Assembly: GCA_030148625.1 (NCBI GenBank)
Contig: JASBTC010000239.1
Location: 1 to 24,296, forward strand
From: Sphingobium sp.
Lineage (GTDB): Bacteria; Pseudomonadota; Alphaproteobacteria; Sphingomonadales; Sphingomonadaceae
Length of the DNA: 24,296 nt
Reading direction: 5' to 3'
Shown: piece after piece, positions 15,767 through 23,608 of the stretch
Position numbering within the stretch: the first letter of the stretch is position 1
Layout of the letters: the number at the start of each line of letters is the position of its first letter
Position numbers and translations under genes: made by a program
The notes under the pieces: model-generated
What the model saw: the letters and a program-made list of their open reading frames with translations, nothing else
The model's database searches: none
What the model was told of the DNA's origin: nothing

Positions 15767-17527
15767 ATGATCGCCGACACCCAGCCCTTCGTCCTGCTCG
15801 ACGACGCCCGCACCACCGGCGCAGGCGCGGCGCGCCTGTATCGCGATCCGGTCGAGATCGTCACGACCCGCGAAATTGCCGGGGTTGGGGCGGCGCTGGA
15901 ACGACTGGCACGGGCGCAGGCAAGCGGCCTGCATGCAGCGGGCTATATCGCCTATGAGGCAAGCCCCGCATTCGAACCCAGATTGCCCGTGCGGACCGGC
16001 ACCTCCGCGCCGCTGCTCTGGTTCGGCCTGTTCGACGGCTTCACCGCGATCCCGGCCGACGAGATCGCCGCGTTGCTGCCCGATCCCGATGGCGCCTGGA
16101 CCGGCCCGCCCCGGCCCGAGCTTTCCGCCGCAGACTATGCCGGCAAATTCGCGCGTGTCCGCGACTATATCGCGGCGGGCGATATCTATCAGGCGAATCT
16201 CAGCTTTCGCGCGCGCGTGCCCGTGGCGGGCCATCCGCTCGCGCTCTATGCGCGGCTGCGCGCCGCATCGGAAGCGGGCTGGGGCGGCGCGCTGTTCACC
16301 GGCGATCATTGGCTGCTCTCCGCCTCGCCCGAATTGTTCTTCACGCTCGAGCGCGGCGCGCTGACCGCGCGCCCGATGAAGGGAACCGCACCCCGCCGCG
16401 CCGATCCGGTCGCGGATCGCGCCGCCGCATCCGCGCTGGGCGACGATCCCAAGGAGCGCGCCGAAAATCTGATGATCGTCGATCTTCTGCGCAACGACCT
16501 GTCGCGCGTCGCCGAGGCGGGCAGCGTCGCGGTGCCCGATCTGTTCACCGTCGAAACCTATCCCACCATCCACACCATGACATCGACCGTCACTGCGCGG
16601 CTTGCGCCCGGCCGCTCGGCGATCGACGTGCTCGCCGCACTGTTTCCCTGCGGCTCGATCACGGGCGCGCCCAAGATCCGCGCGATGGAAATCGTCGCCG
16701 AAATCGAGCCTTCGGCGCGGGGGGCCTATACGGGATCGATCGGGTGGCTTGATCCGGCGGGCGATGCAGCGTTCAATGTAGTGATCAGGACGCTGGCAAT
16801 GGAGCGGGGGGCGGTTGAAGCGGAAATCGGACTGGGGAGCGCGGTCGTCGCGGATTCGACCGCAGCGGGCGAATGGGCCGAATGCCTGGCCAAGGGCCGC
16901 TTCGTGACCGCGGGCGCACGCACGTTCGACCTGATCGAAACCATGGCGTTCGACCCTGCAGATGGGTTGCTGCTGCTGGAGCGTCACCTGGAACGCATGA
17001 AGGCGAGCGCCGACGCGCTCGGCTTCGCGTTCGACCGCCATGAGGTCCGCAACGAGCTCCAGGCGGCAACCTTTCGGCTGCGGTCCGCGTCGCGCGTCCG
17101 CCTGCTGCTGGCGCGCAGCGGTGCCGTGGCCATCGAGATCCGGCCCGCACCGGCCGCCCAGCAAGCCCCGGTCGCGGTCACGCTTGCACCGCTTCCCGTC
17201 GATCCCGCCGATTTCCGGTTGCACCACAAGACCACCGATCGCGACTTCTATCGCGACGCGCTGGCCGGGACGGGGGGCTTCGAAGTGGTCTTCGCCGATG
17301 GTGAAGGGCGCCTGACCGAAGGCAGCTTCACCAATATCTTCGTCGAGCGGAACGGCGTGCTGCTGACGCCGCCGCTTGTCCGCGGGCTGCTTCCCGGTGT
17401 GCTGCGTGGGCAGCTTCTCGACGAAGGGCGCGCCGTCGAGGCGGACCTGACTGCCGACGATCTGGCGGGCGGATTCCTCATCGGCAACGCCGTGCGCGGG
17501 CTGATCCCGGCGACATTGGTCCGCTGA
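15767..17527 (+). CDS. pabB: Fused aminodeoxychorismate synthase component I / aminodeoxychorismate lyase
   Basis: A 586-residue bifunctional folate enzyme. The chorismate-binding domain (about 1-385) has GDIYQANLSF, PMKGTAPR with the reactive lysine K205, ENLMIVDLLRNDL and GSITGAPKIRAMEI, typical of PabB. A class IV aminotransferase-fold domain follows (about 390-586) with FDLIETMAF, the PLP lysine K488 in HHKTTDRDF, and EGSFTNIFVE, typical of PabC. Together they would make 4-aminobenzoate from chorismate, using ammonia from a separate PabA glutaminase that is not in this window. ATG 15767 is preferred; an upstream in-frame TTG at 15719 would add 16 residues. GGTGAGG lies rather far (14 bases) from the ATG, so the start is only moderately certain. 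The gene diverges from ynfA. Confidence 0.92.
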   Translation: MIADTQPFVLLDDARTTGAGAARLYRDPVEIVTTREIAGVGAALERLARAQASGLHAAGYIAYEASPAFEPRLPVRTGTSAPLLWFGLFDGFTAIPADEIAALLPDPDGAWTGPPRPELSAADYAGKFARVRDYIAAGDIYQANLSFRARVPVAGHPLALYARLRAASEAGWGGALFTGDHWLLSASPELFFTLERGALTARPMKGTAPRRADPVADRAAASALGDDPKERAENLMIVDLLRNDLSRVAEAGSVAVPDLFTVETYPTIHTMTSTVTARLAPGRSAIDVLAALFPCGSITGAPKIRAMEIVAEIEPSARGAYTGSIGWLDPAGDAAFNVVIRTLAMERGAVEAEIGLGSAVVADSTAAGEWAECLAKGRFVTAGARTFDLIETMAFDPADGLLLLERHLERMKASADALGFAFDRHEVRNELQAATFRLRSASRVRLLLARSGAVAIEIRPAPAAQQAPVAVTLAPLPVDPADFRLHHKTTDRDFYRDALAGTGGFEVVFADGEGRLTEGSFTNIFVERNGVLLTPPLVRGLLPGVLRGQLLDEGRAVEADLTADDLAGGFLIGNAVRGLIPATLVR

Positions 17528-17628
17528 AGCAAAAAAATCGGCGAAGGCCCGGATTCTCCGGCCAACCGCCATTGCCGTAACGAATCCCCCGTCCTATGGG
17601 CATGCCGCACCGCAACAGGAGCGTATTC

Positions 17629-18831
17629 ATGTCCCGCACCTCCGCCGCGCTTGGGCGCATCCAGCCTTCCGCCACGCTGGCGATGACCAGCCGTGTGCTC
17701 GACCTGAAGCGCCAGGGCATCGACGTGATCGGCCTGGGTGCGGGCGAGCCCGATTTCGACACGCCCGATTTCGTCAAGGAAGCGGCGATCGAGGCGATCC
17801 GTGCGGGCAAGACCAAATATACCAATGTCGACGGCACCGCCGAGCTGAAGGACGCGATCGCCACCAAGTTCAAGCGCGACAACGGCCTGGTCTATGCACC
17901 CGGCCAGATCAGCGTGAATGTCGGCGGCAAGCACACTTTGTTCAATGCGCTCGTGGCCAGTGTCGAAGCCGGCGACGAAGTGATCATCCCGGCCCCTTAT
18001 TGGGTCAGCTATCCCGACATCGTGAACTTTGCGGGCGGAACGCCCGTGGTGATCGAGGCCGGTGCATCGCAGGGCTACAAGATCACCCCCGCGCAGCTCG
18101 AAGCGGCCATCACGCCCGCAACCAAATGGCTGATCCTCAATTCGCCGTCGAACCCGACCGGCGCCGCCTATTCGCGCACCGAGCTGGAAGCGATCGCCGA
18201 CGTGCTGCGCCGCCATCCGCACGTGCTGGTGATGGCCGACGATATGTACGAGCATATCGTCTATGACGATTTCGTCTTCACGACGATCGCCCAGGTCGCG
18301 CCCGATCTCTACGATCGCACGCTGACCGTGAACGGCTGTTCCAAGGCCTATTCGATGACCGGCTGGCGCATCGGCTTTGCCGGCGGCCCCGAATGGCTGA
18401 TCAAGGCGATGGGCAAGCTCCAGTCGCAGTCGACGTCGAACCCCTGTTCGATCGCTCAGGCCGCCGCGACCGCTGCACTCACCGGCGATCAGAGCTTTCT
18501 CGAAGCGCGCAACACCGCGTTCCAGGGCCGGCGCGACCTGGTCGTGTCGATGCTCAACCAGGTCAACGGCATCCATTGCCCGCGTCCCGAAGGCGCCTTC
18601 TACGTCTATCCCGACGTGTCCGGCCTGATCGGCAAGACCACGCCAGGCGGCAATCTGATCGCAAACGACGCGGCACTGATCGAATATTTCCTCGACGATG
18701 CGCGTGTCGCCGCCGTCCATGGCGCGGCATTCGGCCTCGAACCGGCGTTCCGCGTCAGCTATGCGACGTCGGAGGAAATCCTGACCGAGGCGTGCACCCG
18801 CATCCAGGAGGCGTGCGCCGCGCTGCGTTGA
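17629..18831 (+). CDS. aspC: Class I pyridoxal-phosphate aminotransferase, aspartate type
   Basis: A 400-residue fold-type I aminotransferase close to the Ib aspartate aminotransferases of alphaproteobacteria. Visible landmarks are GAGEPDFDTPDFVKEAA, TKYTNVDGTAELKDAI, NSPSNPTGAAYS and the PLP-binding NGCSKAYSMTGWRIGFA with K239. The C-terminal Arg in FRVSYATS binds the substrate carboxylate. It should interconvert aspartate and oxaloacetate with glutamate/2-oxoglutarate; some relatives also use prephenate. ATG 17629 has AGGAG at 17617-17621, 7 bases upstream; an in-frame ATG at 17596 lacks such a site. It stands 101 bases after pabB and probably has its own promoter. Confidence 0.93.
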   Translation: MSRTSAALGRIQPSATLAMTSRVLDLKRQGIDVIGLGAGEPDFDTPDFVKEAAIEAIRAGKTKYTNVDGTAELKDAIATKFKRDNGLVYAPGQISVNVGGKHTLFNALVASVEAGDEVIIPAPYWVSYPDIVNFAGGTPVVIEAGASQGYKITPAQLEAAITPATKWLILNSPSNPTGAAYSRTELEAIADVLRRHPHVLVMADDMYEHIVYDDFVFTTIAQVAPDLYDRTLTVNGCSKAYSMTGWRIGFAGGPEWLIKAMGKLQSQSTSNPCSIAQAAATAALTGDQSFLEARNTAFQGRRDLVVSMLNQVNGIHCPRPEGAFYVYPDVSGLIGKTTPGGNLIANDAALIEYFLDDARVAAVHGAAFGLEPAFRVSYATSEEILTEACTRIQEACAALR

Positions 18832-18839
18832 TGCGGGTC

Positions 18840-18855
18840 CGGCGCGGACGCGCCG
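18840..18855 (+). terminator. Possible terminator after aspC
   Basis: CGGCGC at 18840-18845 pairs with GCGCCG at 18850-18855 around a GGAC loop, 8 bases after the aminotransferase stop, followed by TCCTTCCC. The stem is short but GC-only; the tail is not a proper U-tract, so termination is uncertain. Confidence 0.35.
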
Positions 18856-18981
18856 TCCTTCCCAAGATGAACACGACCCTGTGATCCCGTTCACTGCGGC
18901 GTCAGCCGCGCGGTGGCATCGCCCGGTTGTCAGAAACGAAATTGATTCGGCCCCGAGTCGGACGAAAGAGGAAACGAGACG

Positions 18982-19125
18982 ATGATATCGGTGCTGAAAT
19001 CCGATCTGGCTCGCCGCTTTGCCGGCGGCTTCCTGGCGGGCGCGATCGCGATCCTGACCATCCAACCGCCCGAAGGCGCGATTGCCGCCGTCGAGGCGCT
19101 GAAACTGGCCGCCGGTCTCGCCTGA
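18982..19125 (+). CDS. Small hypothetical membrane protein, 47 residues
   Basis: The frame ATG 18982 to TGA 19123-19125 encodes 47 residues starting MISVLKSDLARRF. AGAGGA at 18966-18971 is a good ribosome binding site 10 bases upstream. Residues 13-28 (FAGGFLAGAIAILTIQ) form one hydrophobic helix after a basic N-terminus with K6, R11 and R12, followed by a short tail PPEGAIAAVEALKLAAGLA, so it is probably a single-pass inner-membrane peptide or an uncleaved signal anchor. It has no recognised domain. Its place between aspC and msrA resembles an arrangement I recall from other sphingomonads, which supports it being a real gene, but I cannot check that. Function unknown. Confidence 0.6.
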   Translation: MISVLKSDLARRFAGGFLAGAIAILTIQPPEGAIAAVEALKLAAGLA

Positions 19126-19182
19126 CCAAGCCATCCCGCGTTCATCCGGTTTCTGCTAAACGGCGGGCGAAGGATGCCCGCC

Positions 19183-19860
19183 ATGACTGTAAAGTTCGCG
19201 CTCGTTCCCCTCGCCATGGCCGGTGCCGCGCTTGCCGCCCTGGCCTGGCCCATGCTGACCGCGCCGCCAGCCCATGCCGAACAGGCGCGCATGCTGCCCC
19301 GCGCTTCGATCGCCGACACTGCCGCAAAGGGAATGCAGACCGCGATACTGGCGGGTGGCTGCTTCTGGGGCATGGAAGCGGTGTTCGAGCAGGTGAAGGG
19401 CGTCCGATCGGTCATCTCGGGCTATGCCGGCGGTACCGCGAACACGGCAACATACGATCAGGTCTCCACCGAACGCACCGGCCATGCCGAGGCGATCCGC
19501 ATCACCTATGATCCGGCACAGGTCAGCTACGGCACGCTGCTGCGCGTTTTCTTCGCGGTCGCCCACGATCCCACGCAGCTCAATCGCCAAGGCCCCGACA
19601 CCGGCCCGAGCTACCGTTCCGCGATCTTTCCGCAGACGGCTGCACAGGCAAAGGCCGCACAGGCCTATATCGCGCAACTCGGGAGGGTTCGCGCATTCGA
19701 CCGGCCAATCGTGACGCGGATCGAAACCGGCCGCTTCTTCCCCGCCGAGGCCTTCCACCAGGATTTCTTCCGGCGCAATCCCGGCCATCCCTATATCGTG
19801 CGCTGGGACAAGCCGAAGGTGGCGGCATTCAGGGCAGGATTCCCGGCGCTAGTGCGGTAG
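19183..19860 (+). CDS. msrA: Exported peptide-methionine (S)-S-oxide reductase
   Basis: A 225-residue MsrA that repairs methionine-S-sulfoxide in proteins. The active motif GGCFWGME has C60, and [31 protein letters not shown] and [11 protein letters not shown] are classical. The N-terminus [20 protein letters not shown] ending PAHAEQA is a signal peptide or anchor, so the enzyme should act on periplasmic proteins. C60 is the only cysteine in the whole protein, so the usual resolving cysteines are absent and recycling must use an outside thiol or another protein. ATG 19183 is chosen because GAAGG at 19168-19172 is 10 bases upstream; ATG 19174 is too close to that site. Confidence 0.93.
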   Translation: MTVKFALVPLAMAGAALAALAWPMLTAPPAHAEQARMLPRASIADTAAKGMQTAILAGGCFWGMEAVFEQVKGVRSVISGYAGGTANTATYDQVSTERTGHAEAIRITYDPAQVSYGTLLRVFFAVAHDPTQLNRQGPDTGPSYRSAIFPQTAAQAKAAQAYIAQLGRVRAFDRPIVTRIETGRFFPAEAFHQDFFRRNPGHPYIVRWDKPKVAAFRAGFPALVR

Positions 19861-19869
19861 GCCACTCCA

Positions 19870-19893
19870 TCATTCCCGCCTTCGCGGGAATGA
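19870..19893. terminator. Inverted repeat between convergent msrA and pdeM
   Basis: A 10-bp perfect stem, TCATTCCCGC and its complement, closes a CTTC loop 9 bases after the msrA stop. The sequence is a common dispersed hairpin in proteobacterial intergenic spaces. It lies between converging genes, so it may serve as a bidirectional terminator, though no long U-tract is present. Confidence 0.6.
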
Positions 19894-19909
19894 CAAGCTT
19901 GTGCCTGCC

Positions 19910-20572
19910 TCAAGCGGCCAGCGGGAAGCGCAGCATCCGGTCGCTGAGCGGAACCAGGGCCTGCGCGCCACGCCCGACCGCGCGGATGATCTCGGGATGG
20001 CCCGCATCGAGCCCCCCGGTCAGCGCGCCGAAAGCGGGCAGGATCAGCTTGGCGCCGGTCGCGACGAAGCAGCGCCGCGATACGTGCCGCCCACGCACGG
20101 TGACGCGGAATTTGGGGTGGAAATGCCCCGACAATTCGGGCCGCATCTCGAGCGGATCCGCCTCGTGGCGCAGCACCAGCCCGTCGACCAGCGCCTCTTC
20201 GAGGATTTCCCCGCCCAGCCATTCGGCGAGTGCGGCGTCGTGATTGCCGGTGATCCAGACGAAGCGCGTCATGGCAGTCAGCGTGCGCAGCATGTCGCGC
20301 GCATGCTCCGGCAATCGCGCGGCGCCTTCGCTGTCGTGGAAACTGTCGCCGAGACACCAGATCTCGATCGCCCCGGTCGCCGCGCGCAACGCGGAGAGAT
20401 CAGCCAGCGTCGCGATCGAATCATAAGGCGGCAGCATCTGTCCGAAGCGCGCGAACCAGCTCGCTTTCTCGAAATGCAGATCGGCGACCAGCAATGCGCG
20501 ACGCGCAGGCCAGAAGAGCGCCCCCTGCGGCAGCGCGACCAGATCATGCCCTGCGAACGAAAAGGGAACCAT
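19910..20572 (-). CDS. pdeM: PdeM-type metallophosphoesterase (ligase-associated DNA damage response nuclease family)
   Basis: A 220-residue calcineurin-like phosphoesterase. The metal-site motifs are in order: VADLHFEKAS (DxH), CLGDSFHD (GDxxHD), ITGNHDAALAEW (GNHD) and SGHFHPKFRV (GHxH). Together with the LFWPARRALL lead-in they match the family annotated as ligase-associated DNA damage response endonuclease PdeM. These are usually encoded beside an ATP-dependent DNA ligase and an Lhr-like helicase; neither partner is in this window. ATG 20572 fits the family N-terminus (VPFSFAGHDLVALPQG) and has AAGAG 6 bases upstream; a start at 20671 would overlap the MgtC gene. Its start is 31 bases after the MgtC stop, so it is probably the last gene of a three-gene operon. 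Confidence 0.88.
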   Translation of the reverse strand: MVPFSFAGHDLVALPQGALFWPARRALLVADLHFEKASWFARFGQMLPPYDSIATLADLSALRAATGAIEIWCLGDSFHDSEGAARLPEHARDMLRTLTAMTRFVWITGNHDAALAEWLGGEILEEALVDGLVLRHEADPLEMRPELSGHFHPKFRVTVRGRHVSRRCFVATGAKLILPAFGALTGGLDAGHPEIIRAVGRGAQALVPLSDRMLRFPLAA

Positions 20573-20603
20573 TGGTTCTCTTACCCCGCATATTGCAGCC
20601 CGT

Positions 20604-21131
20604 TCAAGGCATGCGGTCGTCATATTTGACGGTATTGCGATGAATGGCGCCCTGGGGCTGCGACGCGTCATCGTCGACGGCCGGCTGATGATAACGTGGA
20701 ATCAGCCGCTTGAAGACATATTCCGACAAGAGCAGCAGTAGCGCGAGTACCGTGCCGACGGTGAGCAGCTTATACTGGCCGAGCCCGGCGACGATTCCGG
20801 CACAGGCGGAAACCCAAAGATTGGCGGCAGTGGTGACATTGTGGACGTCGCCACGCTTCACGAAGATCAGGCCCGCGGCGATGAAGCCGATCGCCTGCGC
20901 GACCCCCTGGATAACGCGCAACGGATCAGGCTGCGAATTCAAATGTTTGAGCGTGTCGAACAGCAGCAGCGAAGACAATGTAACCATCGCCGCGCTCAGC
21001 GCCACCAGCGCATTGGTCCTGAGCCCAGCATCATGGCCACGCAATTCGCGGTCCAGCCCCAGCAACAATCCGATCGCGGTCGCGACCCCAAGACGCAGCG
21101 CGATCTCGCTCCAGCTATCGGCAACCAGCAT
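20604..21131 (-). CDS. MgtC/SapB family membrane protein
   Basis: A 175-residue MgtC/SapB-family protein. The conserved helix-loop GLLLGLDRELRGHDAGLRTNAL is present near residues 19-40 (seen as GLDRELRG and GLRTNALVALSAA), then helices with RVIQGVAQAIGFIAAGLIF and VTTAANLWVSACAGIVAGLG. The C-terminus after about residue 145 is polar (HQPAVDDDASQPQG). The family is linked to growth in low magnesium and control of ATP synthase, but the short forms have uncertain roles. Its start is 6 bases after the stop of the retropepsin-like gene, so both are co-transcribed. Confidence 0.9.
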   Translation of the reverse strand: MLVADSWSEIALRLGVATAIGLLLGLDRELRGHDAGLRTNALVALSAAMVTLSSLLLFDTLKHLNSQPDPLRVIQGVAQAIGFIAAGLIFVKRGDVHNVTTAANLWVSACAGIVAGLGQYKLLTVGTVLALLLLLSEYVFKRLIPRYHQPAVDDDASQPQGAIHRNTVKYDDRMP

Positions 21132-21137
21132 CCGCTA

Positions 21138-22109
21138 TCAAATCGCGGGTGCGCGTTCGGGTTCCCTTGCCGCCAGGCGCCTGCCATTGTCGCGGCCCGC
21201 GCCGTCGGGCAGCAGCAGCCGTACCTTGCGGCTGGCAAAGTCCACCGAGACGCGGTCGAACATGCGCAGCGCGTCCATGCCGAGCAGGATCGCCGGCCGC
21301 CGCGTCAGATCGAGCGTCCGGAAGATCGGCGCGTCGGAGAAGGCGATCGGCATGTTGCGGATGGTCGCGCCGCCCAGCTTGATCTCGTTCACGCTGGTAT
21401 AGCTGGCATCGGCACGGCCGCCGGTGACGCTGATCAGTTCGATCGACTTGGGCGGATGCGGCGGATTCCGGCCGATCAGCCGCCGGCGGAGCGCGCTGTT
21501 GCCGACCGAGACCTGCGCGCCGGTGTCGATGACCACATCGACCCGCGCACCATTCAACGTCGCTCCCATCAGGATGAGTTGTCCCGCGCGCCGGCGCGCG
21601 GTGACGACGATTTCGTCGGGCTCACGGCGCTCGCTCATTTTCTGCCCGGGCGTGACCGTCATCGTGCCCGCCTTGAAGTCGAGCGTGACGCGCTGATCGC
21701 GCAGGCTGTCGATCCCGATCAGGCCCGATGCGCCGATATGCTGCTGGGCAAAGGCGGGCGCGCGGATGTCGTTGGTCTGATTCGCGCTGACCTTGAGCGA
21801 GGGGATCAGCACCGTATCCACCCGTTCACTGCCGGTCATCGAATGGACCAGCGCGAATCCGCCGCTACTCAGCGCCAGCCGATCGGCGAGTTCGCGCGAG
21901 ATCACGGTGCGCTCGGCACCGGTATCGACCAGGAAGGCGAAGGGACCGGCGGTGCCAATGCTGACCGGCACCGTCATGCGCGCGGTGGTGTCGGTTCCGA
22001 TCTCGATCACTTCACCTGGAACCGCCGCCGCCGGTGGCTCCTGCGCAGCGGATGGAGCAGCCACGGCAAGCGCCGCGGCCGAAAGCGCGAACAACAGATT
22101 TCTCGTCAT
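21138..22109 (-). CDS. Exported protein with two tandem retropepsin-like aspartyl protease domains
   Basis: A 323-residue protein with signal peptide MTRNLLFALSAAALAVAAPS (ending in SAAQ). Two retroviral-type aspartic protease domains follow. Domain 1 has FLVDTGAERTVIS with D62 and ends at GLIGIDSLRDQRVTLDF (129-145). Domain 2 has VVIDTGAQVSVGN with D195 and ends at ILLGMDALRMFDRVSVDF (274-291). Retropepsins need two DTG motifs, usually from a homodimer; here one chain supplies both, like a pepsin. The linker carries DEIVVTARRR at 165-174, identical in style to the N-terminal motif of sphingomonad TonB-dependent receptors. ATG 22109 has AGAGGG 8 bases upstream. Function unknown; periplasmic proteolysis is inferred. 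Confidence 0.88.
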   Translation of the reverse strand: MTRNLLFALSAAALAVAAPSAAQEPPAAAVPGEVIEIGTDTTARMTVPVSIGTAGPFAFLVDTGAERTVISRELADRLALSSGGFALVHSMTGSERVDTVLIPSLKVSANQTNDIRAPAFAQQHIGASGLIGIDSLRDQRVTLDFKAGTMTVTPGQKMSERREPDEIVVTARRRAGQLILMGATLNGARVDVVIDTGAQVSVGNSALRRRLIGRNPPHPPKSIELISVTGGRADASYTSVNEIKLGGATIRNMPIAFSDAPIFRTLDLTRRPAILLGMDALRMFDRVSVDFASRKVRLLLPDGAGRDNGRRLAAREPERAPAI

Positions 22110-22222
22110 GGCGACACCCTCTCCCAAGCGTCCTGGAAGAGGCTATGCCCTTTATCGAGTCCCGGCAAGCGAAGGGTCTATCGGGGCACTCCGTACGCGG
22201 ATCGGTAACCCGGCAATGGAGT

Positions 22223-22245
22223 GTCCCGCGACGTCGGCGCGGGAC
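22223..22245 (-). terminator. Possible terminator after the M19 dipeptidase gene
   Basis: GTCCCGCG at 22223-22230 and its complement at 22238-22245 form an 8-bp stem with a 7-base loop, 15 bases downstream of the dipeptidase stop in its direction of reading. There is no U-tract. It would separate the dipeptidase from the retropepsin gene. Weak evidence. Confidence 0.4.
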
Positions 22246-22259
22246 AAGTCCGATGGCCT

Positions 22260-23444
22260 CTATTTGCCCTTGGCCACCTCGGCCGCGCGTAGCAGCCTGA
22301 TCGTATTGCCACCCATGATCTTCGCGATATCGGTCTCCGAATAGCCTTCCTTGAGCAGCCGCGCCGTGATCTTGGGGAGCAGCGAGACGTCCTCCATGCC
22401 CTTGACGCCGCCGCCGCCATCCCAATCCGCACCCATGCCGACATGGTCGGGGCCGACCAGCTTCAGAACATGAAGCATCGACGCCATGAAATTCTCGAAA
22501 CTGGCGTCTTGGAAAGGCGCCTTGGCATCGAGCGCGGCATAGTCGGCGGCGAGCTTGCGCTGCTCCTCCGGCGTCATCGTGCCGATCTTTTCCTTGCGCG
22601 CATCGAGCGCGTCGCGCTCGGGCGTGCTGTTGAGCGGCGCCAGGAAGATGCTGTTGATCTGGACGACACCGCCCTTGGCGGCGAGCGCCTTGATCCGGCC
22701 ATCGTCCAGGTTGCGGGGATGGTCGTTGGCCGCCTTGGGCCCCGAATGCGACAGGATGATCGGCGTCTTCGACAGTGCGAGCATCTGGTCGAGCGCGGCG
22801 TCGGAGGAATGGCTTCCATCGATCACCATGCCGAGCCGGTTCATCTCCGCCACCCATTTTTTGCCGAGCGGGCTGAGCCCGCCCCAGCGGGCCTTGCCGG
22901 TTGTGCTGTCGGCGAATTGGTTGTCGGCGCTGTGGACAGGCCCGGCCATGCGGACGCCGCGACGATAGAATTCGGCAAGCAGCGAGAGATTCTCGCCGAG
23001 CGGATAGCTGTTCTCGATGCTCTGATAGACGATCGCCTTGCCCGTCGCCGCGATCTTCGCCGCATCGTCGGCGGTCGTCGCCAGCGCCATCGTGTCGGGA
23101 TTCTTCGCGACGATCGCCGCGATCTCGTCCGCGCGCTTGAGCGCGAACGCCTTGGCATCGGCGAAACCCTTGGCGTCCAGCGGACCCTGCGCAGTATAGA
23201 TCACCCAGAAACCGCCATCGAGTCCGCCCTGCTTCATGCGCGGCAGATCGACCTGGGTCATGTCGTCGACCATGCTATGGCGCTGTGCGATGTCCCAGCC
23301 AGGCCGGCCGAAATTGGCGGGCGTGTCGAGATGGGTGTCGAGCACCAGCATCTTCTCATGGAGCGCCGCGGCGTCGATCGGCTCAGCAGTCTTGGTCGCC
23401 GGCCCGCATGCCGCAAGGATCAGGACGAGTGGCAATGCGCGCAT
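22260..23444 (-). CDS. Lipoprotein membrane dipeptidase (peptidase family M19)
   Basis: A 394-residue renal-dipeptidase-type zinc enzyme. MRALPLVLILAACGP is a short lipoprotein signal with lipobox LAAC and Cys13 as the acylation site, so it should be membrane anchored in the periplasm. Metal-site elements of family M19 follow: VLDTHLDTPAN, QSIENSYPLG with the bridging Glu, GPVHSADNQF, ILSHSGPKA and HVGMGADWDGGGG. Members split dipeptides, including those with D-residues. ATG 23444 has GGAGAG about 9 bases upstream. The gene diverges from rpmG across 204 bases. The length is normal for bacterial M19 proteins. Confidence 0.93.
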   Translation of the reverse strand: MRALPLVLILAACGPATKTAEPIDAAALHEKMLVLDTHLDTPANFGRPGWDIAQRHSMVDDMTQVDLPRMKQGGLDGGFWVIYTAQGPLDAKGFADAKAFALKRADEIAAIVAKNPDTMALATTADDAAKIAATGKAIVYQSIENSYPLGENLSLLAEFYRRGVRMAGPVHSADNQFADSTTGKARWGGLSPLGKKWVAEMNRLGMVIDGSHSSDAALDQMLALSKTPIILSHSGPKAANDHPRNLDDGRIKALAAKGGVVQINSIFLAPLNSTPERDALDARKEKIGTMTPEEQRKLAADYAALDAKAPFQDASFENFMASMLHVLKLVGPDHVGMGADWDGGGGVKGMEDVSLLPKITARLLKEGYSETDIAKIMGGNTIRLLRAAEVAKGK

Positions 23445-23537
23445 ATATGGGCTCTCCGTAAGTGATTATCGTTGGCGGTTGCTTATCGTGCGCCGCTGCT
23501 CGCCGCTAGGGTCCGCCTAGTGCCGGGGCTAAAGCGG

Positions 23538-23566
23538 TTGACAATCGGCGCCCCATCGCGCATTGG
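23538..23566 (+). promoter_or_regulatory. Possible rpmG promoter
   Basis: A perfect TTGACA at 23538-23543 is followed after 17 bases by CATTGG at 23561-23566, a poor -10. The position upstream of the L33 gene makes a promoter plausible. If it is used, transcription would begin only about 10 bases before the hairpin at 23581. Confidence 0.4.
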
Positions 23567-23580
23567 GCCGCCCTTGAACG

Positions 23581-23608
23581 AGCGGCGTTTTTCGCCGCTT
23601 TTCTTTTT
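23581..23608 (+). terminator. Intrinsic-terminator-like hairpin in the rpmG leader
   Basis: AGCGGCG at 23581-23587 pairs with CGCCGCT at 23593-23599 around a TTTTT loop, and TTTTCTTTTT follows at 23599-23608. On the plus strand this has the form of a strong rho-independent terminator. It lies 40 bases before the L33 start with no plus-strand gene upstream in the preceding 3.7 kb, so it looks like part of the leader. Confidence 0.65.

Noticed and set aside
15716..17572. A 618-codon minus-strand frame opposite pabB
   Set aside because: Same strand-mirror pattern caused by third-position GC; it has no family features, while the plus strand shows both catalytic domains.
17528..17628. Hairpin in GGCCCGGATTCTCCGGCC as a terminator after pabB
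   Set aside because: Only four continuous base pairs before a mismatch and no T-run after it; too weak to list.
17248..19134. A 628-codon minus-strand frame opposite aspC
   Set aside because: It crosses several gene ends, has no domain signature and is antisense to a textbook aminotransferase.
22443..23465. A 340-codon plus-strand frame opposite the M19 dipeptidase
   Set aside because: Composition and position show a mirror of the dipeptidase codons.
23445..23580. Possible tRNA or small RNA gene in front of the hairpin
   Set aside because: No cloverleaf, T-loop motif or CCA end can be drawn; only a promoter-like TTGACA is seen.
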